A stretch of DNA of 64,000 nt. It comes from Paracoccus aminovorans. Its GTDB lineage: Bacteria > Pseudomonadota > Alphaproteobacteria > Rhodobacterales > Rhodobacteraceae. Made by a program: the position numbers and the translations under genes. Each line of letters starts with the position of its first letter. Positions within the stretch are counted from its first letter, which is position 1. This document shows positions 1-9,909 of this stretch, piece after piece. Location of the stretch: contig NZ_LN832559.1 in assembly GCF_900005615.1 (NCBI RefSeq), positions 1,518,837-1,582,836 on the forward strand, given 5' to 3'. The notes beneath the pieces are model-generated. The model worked only from the letters and a program-made list of their open reading frames with translations, was not told the DNA's origin and did no database searches.

Positions 1-327
1 GATGCGGGTCTCGAAATCCGCCAGTTGGGCCGTGCTCGGCAGCTCGCCGTAGAGCAGCAGGTAGCAGACCTCCAGGTAATGCGACTGGTCGGCCAGTTGC
101 TCGATCGGATAGCCGCGATACCAAAGCTCGCCCTTGTCGCCGTCGATATAGGTGATCGTCGAATCGCAGGACGCGGTCGAGGTGAAGCCGGGGTCGTAGG
201 TAAAGACCTCGGCCTGGCCATAGAGCTTGCGGATATCGATCACGTCCGGCCCCGCCGTGGGCGAAAGGATCGGAAGCTCGAGTTCCTTTCCTTCGACGAG
301 CAGTCTTGCGGATTTGCTTTCTGCCAT
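1..327 (-). CDS. gltA: citrate synthase, N-terminal part (gene runs off the window)
   Basis: Only the first 109 codons are in the window; the rest lies beyond position 1. The protein starts [15 protein letters not shown] and contains the [14 protein letters not shown] and [19 protein letters not shown] stretches typical of the N-terminal domain of type II (hexameric) citrate synthase. This enzyme condenses oxaloacetate and acetyl-CoA at the entry to the TCA cycle. The ATG at 325-327 is preceded by a GAAAGGAAGAGG-like purine stretch that serves as ribosome binding site. It lies 54 bases downstream of gltX on the same strand, so the two may be co-transcribed. The assignment is by remembered family sequence; the catalytic His/Asp residues are outside the window. 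Confidence 0.93.
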   Translation of the reverse strand, partial: MAESKSARLLVEGKELELPILSPTAGPDVIDIRKLYGQAEVFTYDPGFTSTASCDSTITYIDGDKGELWYRGYPIEQLADQSHYLEVCYLLLYGELPSTAQLADFETRI

Positions 328-381
328 TCCCTCTTCCTTTCACCTGTCTCCGGCCGCTGGCCGGGTGATGGGGTGCGGGTC

Positions 382-1788
382 TCAGCCCGCCTGGTCCTGC
401 AGCCGGGCCAGCGTTTCGTCGCGGCCAAGTGCCATCATCATGTCGAACACGCTGGGGGTCGAACTGCGACCGGCCAGGGCGGCGCGAATTGGCGCTGCGA
501 CCTTGCCCAGCCCCAGCCCGTGCGACTCGGCGATGGCCTTGGCCGCCGCCTCGAGCGCGTCGCGCCCCCAGCTAGCATGCTGCACCGCGGCAGTCAATTC
601 TTTCAGTATACCACGGGATACAGTATCCAGCGCCGCAGCGGCCTTTTCCTCGACCGCGACGGGACGCGAGATCAGCGCGAAATGCGCCTGCTCCAGCAGC
701 GCGGGCAGGGTTTTCGCCTTTGCTTTCAACGCCGGCAGCACGGCGGCCAGCCGCGCGGACTGCGCGTCGTCCAGTTGGGCCGCGCCGGTCGCGGTGCGGT
801 AGGCCGCGATTTCGGCCATCAATTCGGCATCGTCCATGCGGGCGATATACCAGCCGCTGACATGTTCCAGCTTCTTGAAATCCAGCCGGGCAGGGGCCTT
901 GCCGATGCCGGCCAGGTCGAACCATTCCCGGGCCTGGGCGTCGTCGAACAACTCGTCGTCGCCATGGCTCCAGCCCAGCCGGGCCAGGTAGTTGCGCATC
1001 GCCGCGGCCGGATAGCCCATGGCGGCGAATTCGTGCAGGCCCACGGCGCCGTGGCGCTTGGACAGCTTCTTGCCGTCCTCGCCATGGATCAGCGGGATAT
1101 GGGCAAAGACCGGGATCTCCCAGCCCATCGCCTGGTAGATCTGGATCTGGCGCGCGGCATTGGTCAGGTGGTCGTCGCCGCGGATGACATGGGTGACACC
1201 CATGTCATGGTCGTCCACCACCACCGCCAGCATATAGGTCGGCGTCCCGTCCGAACGCAGCAGCACCATGTCGTCGAGCTGGTCGTTGCGGAAGGTCACC
1301 GCGCCCTGCACCGCGTCATGCACCACGGTCTCGCCCGTGCGCGGCGCCTTCAGCCGAATGACGTGGGGCGCGTCGGGCAGGCTCGCCGGATCGGCGTCGC
1401 GCCAGGGCGACAGGAACAGGGTCGAGCGGCCCTCGGCTTTGGCCTTCTCGCGGAAGGATTCGATTTCCTCGGCGGTCGAGAAACATTTGTAGGCGCTGCC
1501 GTTCGCCAGCATCTCGCGGGCGACCTCGGCATGGCGGGCGCGGCCCTCGAACTGGCTGACCGGCGTGCCGTCCCAGTCGAGGCCGAGCCATTCCAGCCCC
1601 TGCAGGATCGCCTCGGTCGCCTCGGGGGTCGAGCGCGCGCGGTCGGTGTCCTCGATCCGCAGCAGGAACTTGCCGCCCCGGCCGCGGGCGTAAAGCCAGT
1701 TGAACAGCGCGGTGCGCGCGCCACCGATATGCAGATAGCCGGTGGGCGAAGGGGCGAAACGGGTCACGACGGGGCGGGAATCGGTCAT
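382..1788 (-). CDS. gltX: glutamyl-tRNA synthetase
   Basis: This 468-residue class I aminoacyl-tRNA synthetase attaches glutamate to tRNA-Glu in the cytoplasm. The HIGH signature is HIGG at residues 20-23 (context [14 protein letters not shown]). The KMSKS-type loop is KKLSKRHG at about 240-247. The length matches bacterial GluRS. Many alphaproteobacteria carry two GluRS paralogues, one of them charging tRNA-Gln for later amidation by GatCAB; which one this is cannot be told from the sequence alone. The ATG start at 1788 gives [17 protein letters not shown], the usual N-terminus. It is divergent from comEC, with 123 bases between the starts, and precedes gltA on the same strand. Confidence 0.95.
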   Translation of the reverse strand: MTDSRPVVTRFAPSPTGYLHIGGARTALFNWLYARGRGGKFLLRIEDTDRARSTPEATEAILQGLEWLGLDWDGTPVSQFEGRARHAEVAREMLANGSAYKCFSTAEEIESFREKAKAEGRSTLFLSPWRDADPASLPDAPHVIRLKAPRTGETVVHDAVQGAVTFRNDQLDDMVLLRSDGTPTYMLAVVVDDHDMGVTHVIRGDDHLTNAARQIQIYQAMGWEIPVFAHIPLIHGEDGKKLSKRHGAVGLHEFAAMGYPAAAMRNYLARLGWSHGDDELFDDAQAREWFDLAGIGKAPARLDFKKLEHVSGWYIARMDDAELMAEIAAYRTATGAAQLDDAQSARLAAVLPALKAKAKTLPALLEQAHFALISRPVAVEEKAAAALDTVSRGILKELTAAVQHASWGRDALEAAAKAIAESHGLGLGKVAAPIRAALAGRSSTPSVFDMMMALGRDETLARLQDQAG

Positions 1789-1911
1789 CGGGTGCGGATC
1801 GGTCCAGAAAAACGGGGTTTTGGCGCCATGCCGTTAATCCTTTTGAAAGAGTCGGCATGCCAGTCTTGGCGCAGTGATAAGCAACCGGCGTGACAAGGAC
1901 AAGTTTCGGCG

Positions 1912-4086
1912 ATGGATTCCGTGAAGGCGCACCCCGGCCCGGGGGTCCTGGGCGCGGCCCGGCCGCGCACGGCTACGGCACGTCCGCGGCGAGTGCCGGT
2001 GGCGATCCGGGCGGGGATGCTGCCCTGGGTGCCGTTCTGGCTGGGGCTGGGAATCGGCGGCTGGTTCCTGTTGCGGGACGAGCCCGGACCGCGCTTCTAT
2101 TCTGCCCTGGCGGTGGCGGGGGGCGCGTGCCTGCTGCTGCCGGCGCTGGTGCTGCGGCTGGCGGAAAGCGGGCGCTGCGGCTGGATCTGGGCCGACCGCT
2201 GCCGGATCGCCTGCTTGACGCTGCTGCTGGTGGCGGTGGGGGCGGGGCTCAGCGGGATGCGCGCGCATCTGGTCGCGGCACCGGTGCTGGGCTTTCGCTA
2301 TTACGGGCCGGTCGAGGGGCGGGTGATCGGCATCGACCGCTCGGGCAGCGACCGGATGCGGCTGCTGCTGGATCAGGTGCAACTGCGCGACGTGCCGCCC
2401 GGCAGGACGCCTGCGCGGGTGCGAATCTCGTTGATGAACGCCCAGGACCTGCCGGTGCCCGGCCAGCGGGTGATGTTGACGGCGAATCTGGGTCCGCCCG
2501 GCGGTCCGTCCGAGCCGGGGGCCTTCGATTTCCGGCGCCTCGCGTGGTTCCAGGGACTGGGCGCGATCGGCTATGCCCGGACGCCGGTGCTGACCGTGGC
2601 CATGCCTCGCAACGACGGCGCGCTGGCGTTGCACCGGCTGCGGATGTCGCTGTCCGAATCGATGCAGACGCGGATCGGCGGGCAGGCGGGCGCGGTCTCC
2701 TCCGCGCTGGTCACCGGCGACCGCTCGGGGATCTCCGAGGCGACCAACGAGATCATGCGGGCCTCGAACCTCTATCACATCATTTCGATCTCGGGCCTGC
2801 ACATGAGCATGCTGGCCGGCTTCGTCTATGCCGCGCTGCGGCTGGTCGGAGCGACCGCGCAGGGCGTTCTTGGCCTGCGCCGGCTGCCGGTTCACAAGCT
2901 GGCTGCGGCCGGTGCGCTGGCCGCGGCAGCGCTTTACCTGTGGTTGTCCGGCGGCGGCGTGGCGACCGAACGCTCGTTCATCATGGTCGCCGTGATGCTT
3001 CTGGCGATCATGGCCGACCGCAGGGCGGTGTCGCTGCGCACGGTCGCGATCGCGGCGATCCTGGTGCTGGCGATGGCGCCCGAGGCGCTGACCGAGCCGG
3101 GCTTCCAGATGAGCTTCGCCGCCACCGTGGCGCTGATCCTGGTGCAGGAGCCGTGGCTGAAACTCTCCCCGCATCTGCCTTGGTGGATTCGGCCGGCGGC
3201 GATGCTGGTGCTGTCCTCGGCGGTGGCAAGTATCGCCACCTCGCCGATCGCCGCCATCCACTTCGGGCGGATGGCGCATTACGGCATGCTGGCCAACCTT
3301 CTGGTCGTGCCCGTGGTCGGCATTCTGGTCATGCCCGGCGCCGTGCTGGCGGCGGTGCTGGCGCCATTGGGGCTGGCGCAGCCCGCCCTCTGGATGATGG
3401 GGCTGGGCACGAAATGGATGCTGTGGGTGGCGGAATGGGTGGCAGGCTTGAACGGCGCCGTCACCCTGGTCCCGGCACCGCCGCAAGCCGTGCTGCCGCT
3501 GCTGGGCATCGGGGCGACCCTGGTTTTCCTGGGCCCGCTGGTCGGAGCAGGGCGTGGCAGGGCGTTGACTTTGCGCCGTCTGGCCGGAGGTGGGCTGATC
3601 GCAGCTTCTGCCTTGTCCTGGACGCTGGCCGAGCGGCCCCGGATCCTGGTCTCGGCCGAGGGGAATGCCGTGGCCGTGATGACTCCGGCCGGTCGCGTGC
3701 CCTCCAAGCCTCGCGGCGGCGGCTTCGCGATCCAGAACTGGCTGGAGGCGGACGGCGACTCCTCCGACCAGCCCACTGCGGCGGCGCGGAAGCTGTGGTC
3801 GGGTCCCTCCTCGGACCGCCTGGCCAGCCTGTCTCTTCCTGACGGCGGCCTGCATGTCCGCCATCTGACCGGCAAGGCCGCAGAGGCGGTACGGACCCTC
3901 GATTGCGCCGAGCCTACCCTGGTCGTCTCCGACCGCAAGCTGGCCGCCCGCAAGCGGGGCGACGACTGCGTGCTGCTGGACCTGGCGCAACTGCGCCGGC
4001 TGGGGGCGGTCGCGATCAGCCCGGGCCAAGACGGACTGAAGCTGACGCCCGCACAGCGGCGGGGGGCCGGCCGGCTCTGGCAATGA
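1912..4086 (+). CDS. comEC: ComEC/Rec2 family inner-membrane protein
   Basis: This 724-residue polytopic membrane protein belongs to the ComEC/Rec2 family, which forms the channel for DNA passage across the inner membrane in transformable bacteria. An N-terminal membrane pair and a DUF4131-like segment (about 35-230) come first. The Competence domain follows (about 250-560), with the hallmark YHIISISGLHMSMLAG near residue 285 and PGFQMSFAATVALI near 400. The C-terminal part (about 570-724) is where a metallo-beta-lactamase domain normally sits, but I see no HxHxDH motif there. It starts with ATG at 1912 behind an AAGGA-like site. No other competence genes are in the window, so a DNA-uptake role is not shown here. 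Confidence 0.88.
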   Translation: MDSVKAHPGPGVLGAARPRTATARPRRVPVAIRAGMLPWVPFWLGLGIGGWFLLRDEPGPRFYSALAVAGGACLLLPALVLRLAESGRCGWIWADRCRIACLTLLLVAVGAGLSGMRAHLVAAPVLGFRYYGPVEGRVIGIDRSGSDRMRLLLDQVQLRDVPPGRTPARVRISLMNAQDLPVPGQRVMLTANLGPPGGPSEPGAFDFRRLAWFQGLGAIGYARTPVLTVAMPRNDGALALHRLRMSLSESMQTRIGGQAGAVSSALVTGDRSGISEATNEIMRASNLYHIISISGLHMSMLAGFVYAALRLVGATAQGVLGLRRLPVHKLAAAGALAAAALYLWLSGGGVATERSFIMVAVMLLAIMADRRAVSLRTVAIAAILVLAMAPEALTEPGFQMSFAATVALILVQEPWLKLSPHLPWWIRPAAMLVLSSAVASIATSPIAAIHFGRMAHYGMLANLLVVPVVGILVMPGAVLAAVLAPLGLAQPALWMMGLGTKWMLWVAEWVAGLNGAVTLVPAPPQAVLPLLGIGATLVFLGPLVGAGRGRALTLRRLAGGGLIAASALSWTLAERPRILVSAEGNAVAVMTPAGRVPSKPRGGGFAIQNWLEADGDSSDQPTAAARKLWSGPSSDRLASLSLPDGGLHVRHLTGKAAEAVRTLDCAEPTLVVSDRKLAARKRGDDCVLLDLAQLRRLGAVAISPGQDGLKLTPAQRRGAGRLWQ

Positions 4087-4117
4087 CGTTCAAGCGATGT
4101 GAAAACCGGATCCCGCC

Positions 4118-4687
4118 ATGCATGGTCTCGTAAACAGGTCGATCGAGGGCTTCCTGCGCGCTTCTTACGGGCAGGAGACCTGGACGGCCATCGCCGATGC
4201 CGCCGGCGTCGACCCCGAGGGCTTTTTGACCTGGAGCCCCTCGCCCGACAAGGTGACGGATTCCGTTCTTTTCACCGCCGCCCGGATGCTGGGGAAATCG
4301 GCGGGCGAATGCCTTGAGGATATGGGCGCCTGGTTGACCCGGCAGGAGGAAATCCGTCGCCTGCTGCGCTTCAGCGGCCCGGATTATCGGGAATTCCTGG
4401 AATCCCTGCGCGAACTGCCTGGTCGCATCGGCCTTGTCATCCCCGACCTGGAGATTCCGGCGCTGTCGGTCACCCACGAAGGCGAAGGGCATTACTGCAT
4501 CCGGCCCAAGGCGCATCACCCGCGCCTGTTGCAGGTCACCGCCGGGATCATTCGCGGCATGGCCGACGACTATGGCGCGCTGGCGCTGATCGCGGCGCAG
4601 CGGGACCGTGTCACTGTCGAGATCGCGCTGCACGATTTCGCCCACCGCCGTCGCTTCAGCCTCACCCCCGACGCAGCCAGGGCCTGA
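4118..4687 (+). CDS. H-NOX-like (heme NO-binding domain) protein lacking the proximal histidine
   Basis: This 189-residue protein has the H-NOX/HNOB fold signature from its first residue (MHGLVNRSIEGFLRASYGQETW). Canonical H-NOX proteins bind heme through a histidine seven residues before a (Y/I)PD motif and hold the propionates with YxSxR. Here the IPD motif is at 108-110 and the ligand position is Pro101 (SLRELPGRIGLVIPD). The region of the second motif reads YCIRPK (126-131) or KAHHPR, with no YxSxR. It may therefore not bind heme in the usual way. It lies 3 bases upstream of a diguanylate cyclase with an HNOBA-like N-terminus, the usual partner arrangement. The family call is firm; the sensing role is inference. 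Confidence 0.82.
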   Translation: MHGLVNRSIEGFLRASYGQETWTAIADAAGVDPEGFLTWSPSPDKVTDSVLFTAARMLGKSAGECLEDMGAWLTRQEEIRRLLRFSGPDYREFLESLRELPGRIGLVIPDLEIPALSVTHEGEGHYCIRPKAHHPRLLQVTAGIIRGMADDYGALALIAAQRDRVTVEIALHDFAHRRRFSLTPDAARA

Positions 4688-4690
4688 TCC

Positions 4691-5659
4691 ATGCAATTCG
4701 ATATCCGAGATCTGGTCGACCTCCTGCCGATGCATGTCTGCCTGGACCGCAGCGGCAAGATACTCTCCAGCGGCAGAACCATCGCCCGAATCCTGGGCGG
4801 GCACGCGCGCATGTCCGACGCCTTCGTCCATATCGGCCGCGACGGGCAGGAGACCGCGCCGGAGGACATGCTGGCGCGGATCGCTTCGGGCCGGCGGGTG
4901 TTCCTGAACCTGCGCGCGCGCGAAGACATCTACCTGCGCGGCCACGGCGTCCCCAGCCGGGGCGGTTGCCTGCTGCTGAACCTGGGCTTCGGCGTCTCGC
5001 TTTCCCCGGCGATTCGGGCCTTCGATCTGACCGATTCCGATTTTTCCCCCGCCGATCTGGCGATGGAATTCCTGTTCCTGCACGAGGCCAACAAAGCCGC
5101 GCTGTCGGAACTGTCGCGCGTCAACAAGAGCCTGAAGGCGGCGCGCGAGGACGCACAGCTGATGTCGATCACCGACCCGCTGACGGGGGTTTTGAACCGC
5201 CGCGGTTTCGATCTTGCCTTTTCGCGGGCGATGGAACAGCGGGAAAAAACGCCTTTTGCATTGATCCATCTGGATCTCGATCATTTCAAGCAAGTGAACG
5301 ACCGGTTCGGTCACGCCGCCGGCGACCGCATCCTGCAACAGGCCGCCGAGGCCATTCGGGCCGAGATCCGGGCCAGCGACAAGCTCTGCCGCGCGGGTGG
5401 GGACGAGTTCCTGATCCTGATGTTCTCGACGACCTGCCATGCGGCGATCCAGAGCGCCTGCCACCGCATCATCCGGCGCATCGAGACGATGGAGACGGGC
5501 TGCGAGTCCTCGGGCGTCTCGGCAAGCATCGGCATCGCGATCTGCCCGCCCGGCCTTGCGGCCGGAACATTCGACCTGTTCGAGCGCGCGGACGCCGCGC
5601 TCTATCAGGCCAAGGACACAGGCCGTGGCCGTGTCAGGACCTGGGAGGAACTGGAATGA
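4691..5659 (+). CDS. diguanylate cyclase, H-NOX-associated
   Basis: This 322-residue protein should make cyclic di-GMP from two GTP. The N-terminal ~150 residues (DLVDLLPMHVCLDRSGKI at the start, a HEANKAALSELSRVNKSLK helix at the end) resemble the HNOBA/H-NOX-associated domain plus a coiled-coil linker. The GGDEF domain begins at SITDPLTGVLNRRGF (159-173), has the metal-binding LDLDHFK (194-200) and an intact GGDEF (236-240). A product-inhibition I-site, RASD, lies at 227-230, five residues before GGDEF as expected. No transmembrane segment is seen, so it is probably cytosolic. It follows the H-NOX-like gene directly and is very likely co-translated with it and controlled by it. Confidence 0.93.
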   Translation: MQFDIRDLVDLLPMHVCLDRSGKILSSGRTIARILGGHARMSDAFVHIGRDGQETAPEDMLARIASGRRVFLNLRAREDIYLRGHGVPSRGGCLLLNLGFGVSLSPAIRAFDLTDSDFSPADLAMEFLFLHEANKAALSELSRVNKSLKAAREDAQLMSITDPLTGVLNRRGFDLAFSRAMEQREKTPFALIHLDLDHFKQVNDRFGHAAGDRILQQAAEAIRAEIRASDKLCRAGGDEFLILMFSTTCHAAIQSACHRIIRRIETMETGCESSGVSASIGIAICPPGLAAGTFDLFERADAALYQAKDTGRGRVRTWEELE

Positions 5660-5660
5660 C

Positions 5661-5853
5661 TGGTAGGGCGCCGTTCCTGTGCAGAACTCTTAGCGCCGAA
5701 CGCCGCCGGTTTTCCGATTGAAGCGGCGACCAGCGTTCGCAGCAATTCCGACTTCGATCCCATGAGGCGAACCTCGTCGTTGGCAACCTCGACACGCCGC
5801 GCCAGCGCGCGTAGGTGGGCGCGGCGGAAGCCTCCACCGGCGATGCGTATCCG
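5661..5853 (-). pseudogene. C-terminal scrap of a site-specific recombinase
   Basis: Reading the minus strand from 5853 gives an open but start-less frame: GGGFRRAHLRALARRVEVA, then NDEVRLMGSKSELLRTLVAA and a short tail. It resembles the C-terminal end of the large serine recombinases common in Rhodobacteraceae (pattern R-(I/L)-MGSK-x-LL-x-TLVA). A TAA stop at 5854-5856 lies immediately upstream in the same frame, and no catalytic or DNA-binding part is present, so this is debris. It abuts the stop codon of the diguanylate cyclase gene. The assignment rests on pattern memory only. Confidence 0.42.
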
Positions 5854-5971
5854 TTAGCGAGCCTTACAGGCGAACCCCGTAAGCATGTCGGGAGTGACGC
5901 CCTGATTGCCTGAACTATCTAGCATGTGTTGCGTGCGCTCCGCGTGGGCGGCTTGACCTCGCAACGCCTTG

Positions 5972-6990
5972 AGGCTTTTGAGGCCCTGTTTCACGGCACG
6001 CTTTCAGGCCGAGCTTGCCCTTTCGCCAGCCGAGGTCAGCCGCCGGGTTGCCTGACGGGGCTGCCGAGGGCCGTGAGCCGGTCCAGGACGGCGATGCGGG
6101 TTTGGAGCGCAGCGGCCTGGCAACCGAGGTCTCGGGCCATGCGCTTCTGGCCGAGCAGTTCATGCAGTTCATCCCGGCCTCGGCCCGGCTTCTGCGGCGA
6201 GGCCCGCTCCAGCGCCGCCGGATGCTTCGGCCGACGCGCTTGGTGGCGCGCAGGCCCTTGTTCCTGCCTGCCGCCCCCGGGGCTGTCTTTCTTCCACGGC
6301 GGGGCATGGCGCCGCAGCGGTTCAACCGCATCCGCGCCCCGGTTCGCGATGGCGTCGCAGGCCCCGTCCGCGGTGGCCGCGCTGGCCGGGGCGACTTCAG
6401 GGATCCGGGCGAGCAGATCGGGCAACACGGGCGCATCGCGCAGGCCGCTGTCGGCGATCTCGACGGCACGCACATCCGGAGCTGCCTCGTCCATGGCCAG
6501 GTGTAACTGGCGCCAACCCCCGCCTGCGCGCGCCACCATGCTTGCGGGCAATGCCATTCGCCCCGCCGCGGACCGCGATGCCCGTGCCGTCCACGAGCCG
6601 GTGCAGAGCGCCGCCGCCACGGCAAGGCGACGGCACGGCCAACGTCTTCTGCCGCCGGCAGCGCGTCGAGAAGTCCGGCGCCGGCCAGTCGAGGCCGGCC
6701 TGCTTCGGAAGGCTTGCGACGAAGCCCCCGCGCCATGGTCACGCGGGGCCTGGGGCGTTCCCCGGCTCGATCCGGCGAAGCGGCAGGCGGAAAAGGATCG
6801 CAGCGGGATCGCGGGACCGCTGCAGATCGGCCGGCCGCCACGCTTGCCTGATGACGCGTGCCAAGACATCGACGGGTCGAGCCAGGCGGCCGGCGACCCA
6901 CGCTCACGCCGCGAAGCATGGCAGGCGGAGCGGTTCAGGGTGCGGCAGCGGGTCGGGGCAGGCTTGGACATGCCGCCCCGGCTATGCTGA
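5972..6990 (-). mobile_element. degenerate IS5-family insertion sequence with a broken transposase
   Basis: The minus strand between about 6990 and 6036 encodes IS5-type transposase signatures spread over different frames. One frame carries GALHRLVDGTGIAVRG (DDE region, near 6600); the next carries LHLAMDEAAPDVRAVEIADS, DAPVLPDLLARIP, and later ELHELLGQKRMARDL and RIAVLDRLTALGSPV. A functional protein would need at least two frame changes, so the gene is dead. A GAGGCCCTGTTT-like sequence near 5972 resembles the terminus of this IS group. The opposite end was not located with confidence. Large open frames on both strands here are high-GC shadows of the wreck. Confidence 0.6.
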
Positions 6991-7026
6991 TGGACCCGCA
7001 ATGGGAAACCTCGGCCAGGCTTCGGG

Positions 7027-7057
7027 AAAAAAAGCCCCGGCACTGACCGGGGCTTTT
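7027..7057 (-). terminator. Rho-independent terminator of takP
   Basis: The inverted repeat GCCCCGG-cactga-CCGGGGC is followed, on the minus strand, by a run of T (seven A on the plus strand). It starts 15 bases after the takP stop codon. Confidence 0.85.
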
Positions 7058-7072
7058 GCGTCTGCGCCGACC

Positions 7073-8359
<1,287 letters not shown>

Positions 8360-8398
8360 CTATACTGACAGCGGTTTGGGGCTTTGAGGAAACAAGGG

Positions 8399-8863
8399 AT
8401 GCGCTGTCCGTTCTGCGGAAATGTGGATACCCAGGTCAAGGATTCGCGTCCGGCCGAGGATAACGTGGCCATCCGGCGCCGGCGCTTCTGCCCGGCTTGC
8501 GGCGGGCGCTTCACCACCTATGAGCGGGTGCAGTTGCGCGACCTGGTCGTGGTCAAGTCCAGCGGCCGGCGCGAGGATTTCGACCGGGCCAAGCTGGAGC
8601 GCTCGATCCGCATCGCCATGCAGAAGCGCCCCATCGACCCCGAGCGGATCGACCAGATGATCTCGGGCATCGTGCGGCGGCTGGAAAGCCTGGGCGACAC
8701 CGACATCCCCTCGAAGGTGATCGGCGAGATCGTGATGGAGACGCTGGCCCGGATCGACACCGTGGCCTATGTGCGTTTCGCCAGCGTCTACAAGAATTTC
8801 CAGGCGGCGGACGATTTCGACAAATTCGTCAGCGAGTTGCGGCCCGGCGGCCCGGAAGAGTGA
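8399..8863 (+). CDS. nrdR: transcriptional repressor NrdR
   Basis: This 154-residue regulator of ribonucleotide reductase genes senses ATP/dATP through an ATP-cone domain. The zinc ribbon is formed by Cys3, Cys6, Cys31 and Cys34 (MRCPFCG...[14 protein letters not shown]). The ATP-cone begins at about residue 47 ([17 protein letters not shown]). The length is normal. The ATG at 8399 gives the canonical MRCPFC start and has GAGGAAACAAGG upstream. Its stop codon overlaps the GTG start of ribD, so nrdR leads the riboflavin operon, an arrangement common in proteobacteria. It is divergent from takP. Confidence 0.95.
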   Translation: MRCPFCGNVDTQVKDSRPAEDNVAIRRRRFCPACGGRFTTYERVQLRDLVVVKSSGRREDFDRAKLERSIRIAMQKRPIDPERIDQMISGIVRRLESLGDTDIPSKVIGEIVMETLARIDTVAYVRFASVYKNFQAADDFDKFVSELRPGGPEE

Positions 8864-9909
8864 ACGACGTCCGTCACATGCGCCACGCCCTGTCCCTGGC
8901 GCGGCGCGCCCTGGGCAATTGCTGGCCGAACCCGGCCGTCGGCTGCGTGCTGGTGCGCGAGGGGCGCGTGGTCGGGCGCGGCTGGACCCAGCCCGGCGGC
9001 CGCCCGCATGCCGAGGCCATGGCTCTGACCCAGGCCGGCGCGGCCGCGCGCGGCGCCACCGCCTATGTCACGCTGGAGCCCTGCGCCCATCACGGCAAGA
9101 CGCCGCCCTGCGCCGAGGCCCTGGTCCGCGCCGGCGTCGCCCGCGTGGTCAGCGCCCTGACCGATCCCGACCCGCGTGTCGCCGGTCGCGGCCACGCCAT
9201 CCTGCGCGCCGCCGGCATCGACACCCGCGAGGGCGTCTGCGAGGCCGAGGCGCGCGAGGCGCAGCGCGGCTTCCTGACCCGGATCAGCCAGGGCCGGCCG
9301 ATGCTGACGCTGAAGCTGGCTGCCAGTTTCGACGGCCGCATCGCCACCGCCTCGGGCGAAAGCCAATGGATCACCGGCCCGCAGGCGCGGCACCACGTCC
9401 ATGCCCTGCGGCTGGCACATGATGCGGTGATGGTCGGCGGCGGCACGGCGCGGGCCGATCGCCCCGGGCTGAACGTGCGCGGCTTTGGCCCGGTGCGGCA
9501 GCCGGTGCGGATCGTGGTCTCGGCCCGCGACCTGCCGGAGCTGCCGCCGGAGGGGCCGGCGCATGGTCCGCTGTGGCAGGTTTCGGGTCCGCCGGCGGCA
9601 TTCATGGCCGAACTGGGCGCGCGCGGGTTGACCCGGGTGTTCTGCGAAGGCGGCGGCGTGCTGGCGGCGAGCCTGCTGCGCGCCGGGCTGGTCGACCAGC
9701 TGATCGGCTATACCGCGGGCGTGGTGCTGGGGGGCGACGGGCGTCCCGGCTTCGCCGCGCTGGAGCCTGCGCGATTGGCGGACGCGCCGCGTTTCCGGCT
9801 TGTCGAATTGCGGCGGTTGGGAAACGATGTCCTGCATCGCTGGCTGCGCGAGCCGGCAACGGACTGTCAATCGATGAGCTGCGATCAGCGCCGCCACAGC
9901 CAGGCGTAG
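8860..9909 (+). CDS. ribD: bifunctional riboflavin biosynthesis deaminase/reductase RibD
   Basis: This 349-residue protein carries out the second and third steps of riboflavin synthesis: zinc-dependent deamination, then NADPH-dependent reduction of the ribose side chain. The deaminase half has HAEAMAL and [18 protein letters not shown]. The reductase half starts at about 145 with [17 protein letters not shown] and includes [18 protein letters not shown] and [11 protein letters not shown]. The GTG at 8860 overlaps the nrdR stop; an ATG at 8878 is an alternative. The 3' end runs 25 bases into the convergent kpsC gene, so the last residues may be altered relative to relatives. The rib genes resume only at 14790. 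Confidence 0.92.
   Translation: MNDVRHMRHALSLARRALGNCWPNPAVGCVLVREGRVVGRGWTQPGGRPHAEAMALTQAGAAARGATAYVTLEPCAHHGKTPPCAEALVRAGVARVVSALTDPDPRVAGRGHAILRAAGIDTREGVCEAEAREAQRGFLTRISQGRPMLTLKLAASFDGRIATASGESQWITGPQARHHVHALRLAHDAVMVGGGTARADRPGLNVRGFGPVRQPVRIVVSARDLPELPPEGPAHGPLWQVSGPPAAFMAELGARGLTRVFCEGGGVLAASLLRAGLVDQLIGYTAGVVLGGDGRPGFAALEPARLADAPRFRLVELRRLGNDVLHRWLREPATDCQSMSCDQRRHSQA

Noticed and set aside
1834..4083. A 749-codon minus-strand open frame antisense to comEC
   Set aside because: Its composition (Arg/Gln/His/Pro-rich, no domain) is that of a high-GC shadow frame. comEC on the plus strand has clear family motifs.
8361..8366. TATACT as a -10 box for nrdR
   Set aside because: No acceptable -35 lies 16-18 bases upstream and there is no TGn extension, so I did not list it as a promoter.
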